The position numbers and the translations under genes are program-made. Below, piece by piece: positions 35,977-49,706 of a stretch of 64,000 nt of DNA (positions are counted from its first letter, which is position 1; each line of letters opens with the position of its first letter). Source of the stretch: Pegea sp. RAD2-039 (Eukaryota > Chordata > Thaliacea > Salpida > Salpidae); contig JAQGEQ010000192.1 in assembly GCA_034620365.1 (NCBI GenBank), positions 2,289,001-2,353,000 of the forward strand, in the 5' to 3' direction. The notes beneath the pieces are model-generated. The model saw only the letters and a list, made by a program, of their open reading frames with translations, made no database searches and was not told the DNA's origin.

Positions 35977-38163
35977 ATGAGTAACTCACAAAGACTTGCT
36001 TCATTTCAACAAAACAAATATTATGGAAGACCAAGACCTAATTTTGGAGGTCAATCTCCAGCGCCAGGTCAAATGATGCATATGAATCCTCGTCATGAAC
36101 ATTCTCGTAAAAGACCTTCTCACCCGGGGTCTCCAGCTTCTCAGCCTGGTATACCTCAATCAACAGACATCAGGTAATTTATTTTGATGTTGTTTGTTTA
36201 TAATTAAGCTATTATATAATTTATTATGATATTTCTATTTATTAGAATATATTTTTGTTTTTTTATTATCATAAACAATTCTAATAGGAATAAGCACGCA
36301 ATGATCAAAAAGAAGAAGTTGTCTGATAAGATTGTTCCAGAAGCCGTGAGAGATACTTTTCCAGATTCTCAGGTTTTGTATCTGATGTTTCAGTTGAAAA
36401 TTTAGTTTAAATTTCTTTAAAATATTTGATAATAATATTTTAAAATTGACAATTATAGTGAAATGCTTTTGAAGAATATTACTTCAATCTTTTTAATTTT
36501 ATAAATCTTCTTTATTAAATCACTTAAAAAATATTATTAAAATGATGAATAAGTTATATTCATTTTAAAATGTTGTAAACTTCTTTATGTTATTTTGAAA
36601 TATTAGTATTATTTTTGGATTATTTTATAATTTAATTACAAAAAAGTTCAACTTCTCACCAGGCATACATGGATTTGTTAGCATTTGAAAGAAAGCTGGA
36701 TTCAACAATCATGCGTAAACGGCTTGATATTCAAGAGGCACTAAAAAGACCTGTTAAAGTGAAACGAAAACTTCGAATTTATATTTCTAATATATATACA
36801 CCTGCAAAAACTGATGAATCAATGAATGAGATATCAAAGGTCAACTAAATGTTTCTTTATTTTGTTTTTTATTCAAATAGCCCTGTGAAAATCTTCTATC
36901 ATTTTAACTCATCTAGTTGTTACTGAAAATTATCATTTATAGGCTTGTTGGGAATTGAAAGTTGAAGGAAGATTACTGGATGACAATAACTCTCAAAGTA
37001 ATAAACATGATTCTTTAAAAAACAAACGGAAGTTTTCGTCTTTCTTCAAAAGTTTGGTGATTGAGTTAGACAAAGATTTATACGGACCTGACAATCATTT
37101 AGTAGAATGGCATCGAACTAACACTACAAATGAAACTGATGGTTTTCAGGTTAGTTTTCTTCACTAATCCTTTTACTCGCCTAATATTTGTTTGTTTTTG
37201 ACATCTTTGTATCAAAACATTAATCGCAGGTGAAACGTGAAGGTGATAAGAACGTGCGATGCACCATGCTGTTTATGTTAAATTATTTGCCGCCTCAATT
37301 TAAGCTTGAGAGTAGATTAGCTCGTCTACTCGCGATTCACACTCAAACACGTCCAGTGATTATTCAAGCTTTATGGCAATACATCAAAACTCATAAGCTC
37401 CAGGTGAATCTCATTTCAGTCAATCCTATATCAATTTAACAAATGATTTGTAGGATACTCATGATCGTGAATGGATTAACTGTGATATTTATCTTCATCA
37501 ACTATTTGGAAGACCTCGTGTTCGGTTTGGAGATATTCCTAACTTGCTACAACCTTTACTACTATCACCAGAACCAATTGTTATTCATCATTTAGTTAGT
37601 GTGGATCCTGCCGATGCTAAAAAGCAAGCTTGCTACGATATAATGGTGAGATTGAGCGTCTTGTAGTGTCTTTTGGTCGGCAACAAGACTTGATAGTCGC
37701 GCCCATTTGTTCCATGCTCCTTCTAGACTTGTTTTTGATTACAGGTTGATGTAGATGACACTCTGACACAGCAGATGAGCACTTTCTTACTTTCTTCAAA
37801 TAGTCAGCACGACATTCTGGAACTTGATAAGAAAATTCATGATTCAGTAGCCAACATCAAACAACATCATCTGCAACGTGAATTCTTTCTTGGCTTCTCA
37901 AAAAGTCCTCAGGTGACTTCAATAACCCACCTCCATTCAAATCTCGTCTACTTCATCTTCTACAGAAGTTTATTTCGGATTGGATCTCGTCTCAGACCCA
38001 AGATTTAAAGACGATGACAGATGCTGTAGGTGATAAAGATGAACGTATGGCAGAGTATTACTTTGCATCATGGGCGCCTGAAGCGGTGTCCAGATACTTC
38101 TACTCAAAAGTACAACAGAGAAGATTGGAACTTGAGCAAGCTTTGAAGAGCTCTAACATTTAA
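35977..38163 (+). CDS. SMARCD: BAF60/SMARCD, SWI/SNF chromatin-remodelling subunit
   Basis: Nuclear accessory subunit of the BAF (SWI/SNF) remodelling complex that links it to transcription factors. The start ATG at 35977 opens a low-complexity Gln/Pro/Arg-rich N-terminus; exon 1 ends at 36173 and exon 2 begins at 36288. Highly conserved blocks follow: [53 protein letters not shown], then [20 protein letters not shown] and NHLVEWHRT. The SWIB domain comes next ([52 protein letters not shown]), then ACYDIMVDVDDTL and the C-terminal block around [16 protein letters not shown]. About eight exons; the stop is 38161-38163. Vertebrates have three paralogues (SMARCD1-3); this looks like the single invertebrate gene. 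Confidence 0.95.
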
Positions 38164-40280
38164 CTTTTCGAGTAAAACTCCTATTTGTGTCTTGGATAAA
38201 CATTTGTACATCATATTGTATAAAGTGTCCTATTTTTACAGTTAACAGCTGCTAGTTACATGTCATAAAACTCTCTTCTGTATATTAACAGACCACATCT
38301 GTTCTCATATCTGAATTGGACTTATTTGGAATACAAATTGATAGATAAATGATATACTATCTTTTTGCATTTGTATAAAAACATTTTCAAATTTAAATCA
38401 ATAAACTTGTTAGCTGTTTCCTAAATCTTGTTGGTTTTAAACATTCCGATAAATTCTTGTAGATATATTTGTAGTTGCGGTCAAATCATGTGTGTTGAGA
38501 AAGTTTTAAATATAACATTTTGCAAAAAATTTGCAGACAAATAGTTGATATTTAAAGAAGACTTGCTCAATAAGCAAACATTTATTTTAATAGTTTTAGA
38601 TGTAAATACAAAATAGCTAGTTGATATTAGTTATGAGTTTGAAGTTCTAAACAAGCTGAACTTACATTTATAAAGTAGTTATACCGTTAAAGTGAGTGGT
38701 TTTTGAGCCGCTAAAAGTAGAGTTTTAAAGTTATCTGAAGCAATTTACTAAATATCTAGCGATCAACTTATGCATAAATAAAAGTTGGAAGTTTCTTTAA
38801 TTCAATAAACTGTTTTGATTTTGCTTAGTTTTTTTTCTGAGACAAAATGCTAATAAACTTTATGAAATATTTATTTTATATTTAATCTTGATCAAAAACT
38901 TCTTTTATAAATTGAAAACATCTTAAGTTACATCTTACCACAGTGAAATAAAACTATTTCTAGTTCCCAGATAAAATAAACGGCAATTAAACGAGCTGTC
39001 AGCAGAGAGAGAGAACTATATCGATTAAAATAATAAAATTTAGTTTGAAAAATCATTTCAAAAAATTGAAGTTTTCAAAGAGTTTATGCTGCTTGTCTAT
39101 TTATGTGAATACGAAGCCTAGAAGCCTGACTAAACTTTTTGGAATCATCGATGAAAACCCAAACTAATAACCTGAAAGTTATTACCAACTGGTCTTTTGC
39201 ATCAGATATCCATGTTTAAATGTCTGGCAAAGTTTGTCTAAAAGTAAAATCTTTTCATTTATAAAAACTTGTTCGTCGCCAAGAGCCTCGCCTTTTGTGG
39301 TAGGTTAGGCTGCTCTTTCTAAAAGTTGGAGATATTTTATTTAGTTGGAGAAGTCGTGACCTTCTTTTTCGAAGAGCTTTGTGAATGATCCTTCTCGGAG
39401 AGAAAGGTGTGTTACAACTGATGATAGTATAGAAGATGTAGGAAATCGATAATTAACTTTTAGAAATTCTGTGCTGCAGCTTTAGAGGAAAACTGAAGAT
39501 AATAATTGCTACCAGTAGAAACTATATAAAAAATAAGCATTAGATCTGTTCACTGAGATATCAAAGTTTTGTTTTATTTCATCCATAACAACTCATTAAA
39601 TTAACATTTTGATAAGTTTCGAGGTTCTCTCTTCACCCAGTATAATATCGATCCTGTTAGTGTAGAAAAAAGGCGACTTTTTGTCAATAATTCCGAACAA
39701 TTGTACATTTTTGGCCCCAGAAATAAGCCTGAAAGAAACCTGAAAACTTTCCAAAGATAACGAAGCCTAAAAGATTGTGGCAAAGTTGTATCTCAAGCAC
39801 ATCAAAGTAGTCGATCAAACTTTGCAAACTTGTTTCTTTAACTTTAATTAATTTACTGACCACACCTTCACTAAACAGTGCTTCTATTTGTTAGAAGTAC
39901 TTATGTTAATGCTAGTTATCTACTAAAACTAGTTAAAGAAAATATAAATGTTACAAAAACTAGATCTTCAAATTAGAACTTTAAGATCGAGCAGCAACTG
40001 AAGCAGAATTTTCTTATTTGTTAAATAACAAATATCTCATGCCTAAAATCAAATCACAAAGACATACTTTTAAGTGAGTCACAATTACTAAGAAAAAAAA
40101 CTAAGCTGGAAGAAAAACATAATAAGATTGCAAATCAACGCGTTTTAAGTGGATAAAGTAAATGCTTTGAAAAGTATACAAGTAGCAAAGTATGTAAAAA
40201 GGTAAGAAAATTGATCTATTCAAAGAAAATCTTCTAAATCTTAACTATTTAGGCAAGCAGTGGCGGTTGTCTTATGATAG
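38164..40280. other. Convergent intergenic region between BAF60 and NADK2
   Basis: Contains the two 3' UTRs (AATAAA at about 38400 on the plus strand) and a moderately GC-richer stretch at 39270-39480 of unknown nature. No exon or recognisable repeat identified. Confidence 0.4.
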
Positions 40281-43137
40281 CTACAATTTGTTTAGTAGAA
40301 TAGTTCGTAGCTGGTCTTGATGATGGACTGAAATAACAGCTGAAGCACCATCATTGAATGTAAACGAGATGTTGCCGTCAACACTAAGAGCTGCATCCCA
40401 ACAATGTGATCTAAAAGATGTTAAATAATTTATAGAACATTTGGAACATATGCTGATGTAGAAATGATGATTGGCTAACAACAATGAGAAATGTTAATGC
40501 AATTTGGAACCATTAATTGGAAATTAAAATGTCAATCTGTTAAACGTTTTTCAACTTGTACTGTGAAACTGTTTTCTTTGATCAGATATTTTGAAAAATA
40601 ATGAAAAAAAAGGAAAAACGTCAATAATAAATTCCATCAAAACCAGTTAAATATCCACCCACTTAAATTGATGAATCATGAAAGTCGACTTACTGCAGTC
40701 GTATTTCATCAGCTAGTCCTTGAGGTTTGCAACAAGTGTAAATGTTGTTCTGCATCGGATCTCTAATTGAAAAGAACATTTGTTGATGATCAGGAGGAAG
40801 GATGTGAGAATCACAGAAGCTTTTAGTAACTGTAAACAAACAGATTTTACAAGAAATTATTCCAATGAAATCCCTCAATACCATTTTCAATCATTTTTTC
40901 CTGAGATGTATCAATAGTAGACTGTGGAAGAAATTTAATCAATTTTTTGATCGTTTCTTTATGAAGTGAACATATGTTGTAAGACCAAGCAGTAGAACCT
41001 GTTCCTGTACATATACAGATACCAGAGCTTTTTTGCTTTTCTATCTTACTTCCTTTTATCTCCATTTCATAATAAGTAGGACTAAAAACAATTTATAAAA
41101 TGAAAAAATTATATTAAATAGTAAAAAAGCTTTTCTTTCAATTTTAATAAACAAAAAAGTAGCAAAATTTTATAAGATTTTCACAAAACAATATTTATAA
41201 TTTATTATAAATTAAACCGTCATTTGATCAAAAAGAAAACTTTCAAATTTATTGTAAAAAATTATTTCAAATTAAAAAAAAAATAAACAAAGATTTTTAA
41301 AACTTTTAAACAAAAAATTCTAAAATTCTAATCACTAAATGATAAAACTTGAATTATAAAAGTTTTAACAACTAAAAAGCATCTACAATAAAATCTAGAC
41401 AACTTCAAAAAGTGGATTAAAATGAAGAAGTTGACTCTCCAGGGAAAATTGACTGTGTTTAATGTCGAACAACAAAGTCAACTTCAAAATTGTTTCAATT
41501 CAATATTCAAATATAAAAACTTACACAGATGCTAAAAGTTCTCCAAAAAAAATCTCATTCAAAGCAAGAATTGGTAAATTGTAGGGACCTACAAAGTCTT
41601 TGCAACCAATACTAGGTAAAGAAGGTCCTGAACAGGATTAACAATTAGCTCGGATTTTAAAGAAATGAAATTGAATAATTTACGTTGTGAATATTTATGT
41701 GGTCGAGTTTCAAGATAAGAGTCATCAGAGGATTCTAAGGCACTGATGTAATTGAAAGGTCTTAAGTCCTGATTATCTTGTAAAGTTTCTCCATTTTGTA
41801 AAGGAACAAATGACTCTGAAGGACCTCTTAAAGTGATTCGGAGTCGAGTTCGAAACAACCACCTGTACAGATATAGAAACAGTTGTTTCATCAGCAAATT
41901 ATAAAGCAACTGACATGAACTGATTGGTTTGAATCTGATCAAGGACTTTATCAAACTGAACAATAGAAGATGCGGGTAAACAAAGATGTCCTTCTGATCT
42001 ATAAACAAATAGATCAATTTTCTATAAAAGATGTGAGTATCAACGGTTACCGTTTGGGGTCTGTGTTTATTCCAATTATTGGTTTATCTCTATTTGTTAT
42101 TTTAGAAGCTGTTGACAGGAAAGTTCCATCACCACCAGCAGCAACTATCACATCAGCCCATTCAAATTTATCCTAAAATTTTAGAAAAAATTTTATTGAA
42201 CAAATTTAGCTGTTTGTTTCTCAAATCAAATTCAATTTCACAAAAATTTGACTGAATTTAGTGAATAATTTCAGCTCAAAATGTTTATAAAACTAATTAC
42301 AAACTAACTATTGAAAAAATGCCAAAAATTATAGTTTATTACCATAAAAAAAACACATCTATTAAAAGATGATGCCAGAAACACTTACAGAACAATCATC
42401 TAAATCAGAACGTGAAATTATTTCATAGGAAATTTTTCGTCGCTTCAAAACTGATACAATTGTGTTTAATGATTTTTGATGGACTTGGTGACCTTTGGAA
42501 AGTTTGTCAAATGATAAAGCTCGACTTTTCAACTATAATAGAGTTTTGTTAGCTGTTTAAACATATAAATACAGTAATTAACAACATACCACTTTTTCAA
42601 ATTCTTTATCGTTCAAATTTGGAAATCTTTGTCGTTCGAAATCATATCTTGTGGTTTTCCCAACAATTGCAACTTTTCTTAACTTAAACAGGGGATATGA
42701 ATTATCCTCCAAATCAAAGTTGTCTTTCTTAATTCTTATTTTGGGAGAGTTTGCAGAAAAATCTAAAGATGAAAACAATTTATGGATTTCTCTATTTGAC
42801 TAACTTGCTACTTCTGATTAAATTTGAAAATAATTTTTATTATTTATAAAAAGACAATAAAATAAACTATCTGAGATTATAAATTATTCATAAACTGAAT
42901 AAACTCAGATAAAGTTTTCAGAAAAGAAATTAATAAAAAATGTAGGAAAAAATAATGCTAAACACTATTGTATATGCTAATAAATATCTTTCAAAATTTA
43001 AAAGAAATTATTCAAAACATACATGCAGTCGATGGTTTCTTTAAAATTTCTCTCTGAATAGTTAAACATCTATAACCTCGAAAGTCAAATGGAGAAATTT
43101 TACATAAAAATAAACGTTTTGCTGCATTGAAATCCAT
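40281..43137 (-). CDS. NADK2: Mitochondrial NAD kinase (NADK2)
   Basis: ATP-dependent phosphorylation of NAD to NADP in the mitochondrial matrix. Exon 1 from ATG 43137 encodes a basic, Ser/Phe-rich leader (NAAKRLFLCKISPFDFRGYR) fitting mitochondrial import. Exon 2 carries RKVAIVGKTTRYDFERQRFP, typical of NADK2 rather than cytosolic NADK. Then come SFDKLSKGHQVHQKSLNTIV, the catalytic/NAD-site block DVIVAAGGDGTFLSTASKI (GGDG, about 42120-42145), GINTDPKRSEGHLCLP, RLRITLRGPSE, LPILALNEIFFGELLASVP, then KQKSSGICICTGTGSTAWSY and FSIRDPM. The last exon holds CWDAALSVDGNISFTFNDGA and ends LLNKL at stop 40281. The order and spacing match the animal family over its full length, about 430 residues. Confidence 0.94.
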
Positions 43138-44580
43138 TGAAGCAAAAACTAATGATTTCTTTTTTATTACAAAAACTTTTGACATATTTTTGAACTAAAC
43201 AAATAAAAACATCTTTTAAATATACATATTTAAGTGGAATCATTAGAAATTGATGTTCAATGTTATCATTGATATTGGTCATATGTAATGTTGTGTTCTT
43301 TAAAATATGCATCAATAAAATTATTTTATTACATAAACCAAAATTAAAACGAATTTAAACTAAAATTTGTTCTTAAATATTTTCTAATTAATCAAACTAT
43401 TTTTTTATTCAATCTGACTCAACATAAAAAACCAATTGTAGAAATAAAAGCTACTTGATTTATATAATTAAAATTATACAGGACTTTTAATAACGTTTAT
43501 TTCCAACAAAATTCTTCAATCTGTAGTCTAGCAACAATAGTTTTAAAAAGTATTTTACCACTAAAATATAAATTGGAAAACACAGAACACAACAAGAAGA
43601 GATACAACATAAATTATTTAATTAGTATGCGTCTAGTCATTAGGTTATCCATTGCTTACACTGTTTAAAAAACATTTAAATTACGGAAAGATAAATAATA
43701 TAAAATATCAAGATGAAATGTCAAGAGATCTAAAGATAAATCCTGAAACCTAATCATAACATTATGCCAACAAGTCAAATAGTAAAAGTATTTCTGTTAA
43801 ACTTCATTTATATGTTTTTATTTTGAAGAACATTTTGAGTTATGACAAATATGGTACAATTATTAAGTTTTAAAACTGCCGTTTTTTCGCCGTAAAAATA
43901 ATCTATTAAAAAACAAAATTGAAACTTAAAAGAGAACCATTTTTAGCTTCAATAATGGATTATCTTTTCTTCACATGACTACATATATTTTTTGAAATTG
44001 TTAAATAAAAGTTCAAAATTTATTATTAGTAAAAGTGTAACAGATAAAATAGGTTACATAAAGTCAATTTAACTAAAAAATTAATTATTGTAAGATGGAA
44101 TAAAATAACTATATATATTCAATCAAATCTACTTTTTTAAATATTGGTACTTGTCGTTTATTATCGATATTATTTTAACAAGATGAAAATTTCTCTAAAA
44201 ATTTCTCCAAATTTTTTCATAGGTAAATAATTAGGTGGAATTTGATTTCAAAGAGCTAATTAAATCCACGGAAGTACTTCTTTCTTAACGGATATTTTCG
44301 AAAGTTTATCATACCTTTAGGCTGTTATGGTTATTTTGTTAGAATAAAAAAAAAATATTTGGATATTTCAATTTGTGACAAGAAGAGTTTGTGCAAATTT
44401 CTTTTCAATGCTTCGAAAAATTGTCTGCTCAGTTTTAGAGTTAATACAACAACAATTTGTTGCTGCCGAGTGCTGTTGTCGTCTCTGAGCTAGGCAAAGA
44501 CGTCTTATTCCCTGTCTATAAGAAGAATCGTATCTGCGGCTACCAAATATCATCTTCTGCTTTTATCATAAGTGTATGTT
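43138..44580. other. Upstream region of NADK2, no gene seen
   Basis: AT-rich sequence on the promoter side of minus-strand NADK2. The open frame at 43100-43315 overlaps NADK2 exon 1 in a different frame and is not supported. Confidence 0.4.
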
Positions 44581-44584
44581 AGCT

Positions 44585-44935
44585 AAAATATTACCCTCAT
44601 GCAAGCTAGAAGCAAATTAGCTCCTACTGGAGAGTGGTGTTTACTAAATTGCCTCCACTCTTAAAATCCAGTATCTGTGGACATAGGACAGTGACCTTGA
44701 GGTTAACGGATAGTTTATTTTTTCCTTGGGCTTATTCCCGTGGTCTTTGTTTACCCTGAAGCAATCACAAGGTAGAAGAACTATCGAATCATATATGGGG
44801 AAGATTCTTTACACGCCCAATGGTTGGCAAGAAAGAAATGTTGACAACGGAAGGATTCAAACCCAGCACAATACATTAGCAAGCTATTGACTTAACTGCT
44901 AAAGTTTCTCGAGGCCATAAAATAAATACTAACTT
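44585..44935 (-). repeat. SINE-like dispersed repeat with tRNA-like head
   Basis: On the minus strand the right end reads like a tRNA-derived promoter: TTTAGCAGTTAAGTC resembles an A box, and about 40 nt on GGGTTTGAATCC is a near-perfect B box (44847-44858 region). The body runs leftward for about 250 bp and is clearly less AT-rich than its surroundings, as for the other SINE-like copies in the window. The sequence immediately left of it (44368-44580) is also less AT-rich and may belong to the same insertion. Confidence 0.5.
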
Positions 44936-46956
44936 GTTAGCATAATCAAAATAATCTTACAGCTTTTTAAAACTTGAAAAGTATTTTAAACTTAGTAAAT
45001 GCTTTGTTGTGAGGCGATGATGTATGATGAATTTTATATACTCTCTACACGATAAGATTTAGAGAAATTTTAGATTTTTAGGTCAATTTTTGCTCAAATA
45101 GTTGTAAGAAAGAGATAATTAATAAAGTTTGCACATTGTATATTTTAAATATTATGGACAAATAAATGGCAATTTTCAGTTTGTATTATAAACATTTTAA
45201 TTTTTTTTTCAGTAAATAAGTTTAGAGATAGCGTAGTTAGCAATAATATAAGAATAAATTTTATTCTTCTACATACTACTGTGTCTGCACTGCAAAGTAA
45301 AACTATATCTTGAATCACTCCAAAGTTGTTTTTATATAAGCTTGCATATTTTTTATTTGAATAAAATTAAAATGGGGAAGCACCTACAACCTGCATAGTA
45401 ACGAAATAGTGTACATTTCTATAATATATAAACAAAAAACTAAAAAAGCTGTCCTCTGCTCTATATTTTAGTAGATTGTAAATTCTATTTCATTTTTACT
45501 TTTATCGAAATTTGTTGATAAAAATGCATGAGCAAGCTGAATGCATCACATAAGAATGTATTTTCTTTTCTAAGTTATACTTGATTCTGACTACTAGTCA
45601 GCTTAATGACAAAAGCAATGTACCCAATGTAAATGGATTATAGTCAGCTGCTACCCTTTACTGCAAAAATCGTAAATAAACTGGTAAAAAATGGAAAATG
45701 TGACTTATCATTAAGTTTAATATTTTAATCGCAATGATTTTTATTGTTAATGTTTACCAAAATTTATCAAAAGGTAACTTCGGTATAGTAATGATAGTGT
45801 ATAAGTCACTTAAAAAAATTACTCTTATAAAAAACTTGAAAAAAAATCGTTAAAACAATTACTAATGAACGATTTCAAATAGTAATCAGTTTATATAATT
45901 GTTGGTAATAATATGCAATTAATTATTAGTATTATGAGAAAAATATTTGAAAATGTTTTTTCAGTAAAGACATTACAAAAAAAAGTATGTATATTTCCTA
46001 CGTTTCAAGTTTGCTAAACACCATTTTCTTCTACAATGCGCAAAATGATATTATTGTTGACATTTTGCAGCATGACACTTCAACTCATGTGATCGAGGGG
46101 TTGTTATATTCAATTTAAACGATTTTTTCCTGCTATTGAAACTAAGTATGCTATTTGAAGCTGTTTGCTCATTATAATTTCAATTTTATAAAATAATACA
46201 TGATTAAAGTTTGGAAAAAATATTTGTTTTGTGAAAAGTTAGTAAGGAAACGGGAGTTATATTGCTTCTGCTCGACAATTCTTAGTTTAGATATGCTTTT
46301 TATGTTATTCTTTGAATAAATTTATGTTACATTTGTAATTATTAATCATTAAAGTTAATTTCTCATTATGTCAATAACAAAAAAACTGAATTAATAATCG
46401 AAAAAGTTCTTAAGTAGATGACTAAACTTGTTTCATTTTCAATAGTTTGACTTCTAATTGGTTGTATTAAAAGATAAAGTGACTGTCAAAAGTTGGCAAT
46501 CTTATTTTTTCTTAAAAATTATTTATTATAGCTTTAGTATTTTATCAAATAACCATTTTATATAGTTACACTTAACTTTCATTTTTAAGTACTAAATCTA
46601 TTCTACTTTTGGCTATTTCAGTGGCTTTTTAGAAAATTCTTTGTCATTAGCATATGGAAGAAAGCATATCATCTTAAGAATTTTTCATTATTTTCAATTA
46701 GATCAACTTTTGAATGTTTCATTTAAAGTTGTAAATTAACTTTTAATTAGGTTTTGTTCTGATAGCTAAAATTCCTATCATATTTTATCTAAAACAATAT
46801 TTTTGATTAAGCTATAGAATAAATTATTTTGAGTTAAATTCATAACTTTTATAATTGAAGATTTATTTGCTAATATTTTAAAGTATTTTTGCTTTGCAGA
46901 GTATTTGTTTTTAAAAGCTGTGTTAGTTTTCTAATTTATCTTGATTTTATAAAGTT
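44936..46956. other. Upstream region of the TMEM86-type gene
   Basis: AT-rich, no coding exon seen. An acceptor-like TTTGCTTTGCAG ends at about 46900, some 57 bases before the ATG of the next gene, and may mark a 5' UTR intron or a trans-splice site. Confidence 0.4.
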
Positions 46957-49706
46957 ATGATGTCTTGCCCATCAGATGATGACTCAAACATCTGTAATTC
47001 AAGCAAGGTTGATGTTTAAAAATTCAAAACTTTGATAGTCTCTGAATATTTCTAAAATATTTACTTTTTAAGATAGTGCAAAACATGTTATTATTTGCTT
47101 AGTTGCTAAAAACATTTTACTATTCTTTATAAGTTGACTGTTTTAAGCCTAAAAATATTTGATCTAGTTAAGACCTTGTCAATTTTTTTTACAAAATTTT
47201 TGATTTTTTAGGATACCAAATTTTATTATTTTGGACCTCGTCTTGTACCTTTTCTCAAAACTGCTTGTATTTATCTTCTTGTTGTACCTGAGTATAATCT
47301 TCCAAATATAGTTGTTGCAATTCTAAAATGTCTTCCAACGTTTACACTTTGCATATTTGTTTTGTGGTAAGTATTTAAAATTACCTTTTACATCATGACT
47401 AATCTAGACTAAATTGACAATAATTATTTGTTAATTAAAAATTCAAATAAGTCTTTTTGAAGTTTTCATTTATGTTTTCAATTGAAATTTTAGATGGTTT
47501 TGTTTTAAACCTTTTTAATGAGTTTTATTTACAGCTATTAAAGTATTTTTAGTAACCACATCAGTGAATAAAGTAATTCAATTGATAGAGTGCTCAATTT
47601 AATCAGCTACCAAATTTTATTTCAGCAAAGAATTTATTAAAATCAATCATCTCAAGTTGTTTCATTAATTAATTATTACTAACTATATTATTAATTAATA
47701 ATTGTTTTTCGAGCTCAGTACACAAATTGAATTATCTTTTACTTCTAGCAAGCAATTCGACTTTTCTTGATATTTTACTTAAGTTTGGCTGATAAAATCA
47801 AACTAGACTTGTAATCAAGTACAGCTGTAACAGGATGCAATAGCTTCTATTTAAGAATTGAACAGTATAAACTTGTCGTTAAATTGAAATTAGTTCAAAA
47901 AAGCAATTTTTGAACACAGCAATTAATAATTAAGCCATCTAAAATAAACTTATTATAATTACTAAAAAATTAAGTTTTAGAGTAAAGTGTGTTTTAAAAT
48001 AAAGTTTCAAACAAATTGTTGTGGTTATATTTGTCAACGACATGGATAAACCTTTTGAATATGTTCAAAATATTTTACTTTCAAATTTTAATTGCAATTT
48101 TAAAGCTTCTATAAAAGTAAGATGACATCATATTATTCATCAGTTTAGAAATATCTTTTTTAAGTAGGGCTAATATTCATAATACTGACGCATACAAGTT
48201 CTAAATTAGTTTGCTTTTTTAATTTCTCACAACATTTTCTATTGACGTAATATTTTACGTTTTACTTTCCTAGTAAAATATAAACTCTATTTTTTTTTTA
48301 TCTTTTACTTCTATATGCCTTTTCTTCTAACTTTGATATTTCAAATAATGAGTCATTAATTTATTTTTTAAGGTATGATGGTTTCAGCTTCACATCATCG
48401 AGACATTACTCAAGATGGGTTTTAGGAGGTCTTCTATCTTCCATGCTAGGCGATGCATGTTTGGTATATGCTGATGAAGGTTATTTTCTGCACGGTGAAT
48501 TAATTTTTTGACAAATTGTTTTATGTTGTTATTGAAATAAAGATGTATTTTTGCGAAACTATATTCGAGTGCTTACGTATCAACATCGCAATAATCTCTT
48601 TCTAAAATCTTACAAAAACAAGCTAATAATAATTTCATGGCAAATTTACAGGTATGGCAGCTTTTGGGTTTGCTCATGTCAGTTACATCTTTGCTTTTGG
48701 ATTTAAACCATTAAGATGGAATATCTACTTCAAATTGCTTCCAGCAGCCCTACTACTATACTTTTACTTGTCTTCTAAGATAACTGATCTAGTTTTAAAC
48801 ATTGCAGTTTTGGTGTATACTCTTCTCATACTATTTATGAACTGGAGAGCTATTGCTAGAATTAGGTAAGAGGTTGACGAGATTGAAATGAAAATTTAGC
48901 AAAATTTTGTTTAAAAAAAGAAGATTTATTGAAAATATTTTAAAAGTTTTTGATAATTTAGGTTTATCTTCACCTTTTACTGATAAAGTTAAAACGTGTT
49001 GTGATGATAATTATGATTTTTTTAATGCTTGAAATTTAAAATATGAAAAAGTTTTGTTTTGAACTAATATAAAAAGAAATATTTGCAAATTTTAAATCTG
49101 AAATCAACTTGAAATTGAGTTCAAATACATCAACTTCGTTTCAAGTACTTTTCAAACCTAACAATAAAAATGACAAAAGTTCTAAAGCTTTTAAATTTCA
49201 ATTTTGTAAATTGAATATAAATTTTTTAAAAGAAAAAAAAACAGTAAAAACCAATTCCGTTTATAAAAAGATAAAAGATTAAATAAAAAAACAAAATACT
49301 CCTAAACTTAATAAAGCAAGTACGACTGTTAAACAACTTGATATAAAATGAAAACAAATTTCTTTCAAAACCAAACTAGATAAAACTTTAAATTTGTTTT
49401 TTTAGAAATTTAAAAGCCGTCTGTGATGGAGTAAACGGAACATCACACAAACGCTGGACTGAATTAGTTGCTTGTCTTGGAGCTATAAGCTTCATAATTT
49501 CTGATACTTTTCTCGCTATCAACCGCTTTAGCCACGAAGTACCACATCAGCGTTTTATAGTTATGACAACTTACTACTTAGCTCAGCTTGGTATTGCTTT
49601 AAGTGTAGTTAAGAACCGACGTATCAAGGAACATAAGGTTGTAGCAACAACAATCCCTCAAAATGAAGATGACAGTGTTGTGAGAAGACGAGTCACCGTA
49701 AATTAA
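46957..49706 (+). CDS. TMEM86A: TMEM86-type lysoplasmalogenase (YhhN family)
   Basis: Multi-pass membrane enzyme that, in characterised members, cleaves the vinyl-ether bond of lysoplasmalogens. Five exons: a short first exon from ATG 46957 (MMSCPSDDDSNICNSSK), then DTKFYYFGPRLVPFLKTACI...KCLPTFTLCIFVLW, then a third exon with RWVLGGLLSSMLGDACLVYADEGYFLHG. The fourth is MAAFGFAHVSYIFAFGFKPLRWN..., and the last starts at about 49407 and ends VRRRVTVN at stop 49704-49706. About eight hydrophobic helices are visible. The family signature GDACL...GYFLHGMAAFGFAHVSYIFAFG and the C-terminal ISDTFLAINRF....VMTTYYLAQLGIA are conserved. The closest named relatives are TMEM86A/B; I cannot tell which. 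The second intron is about 1 kb, long for this window. Confidence 0.92.

Noticed and set aside
43100-43315. 71-codon ORF upstream of NADK2
   Set aside because: It overlaps NADK2 exon 1 in a shifted frame and has no family resemblance.
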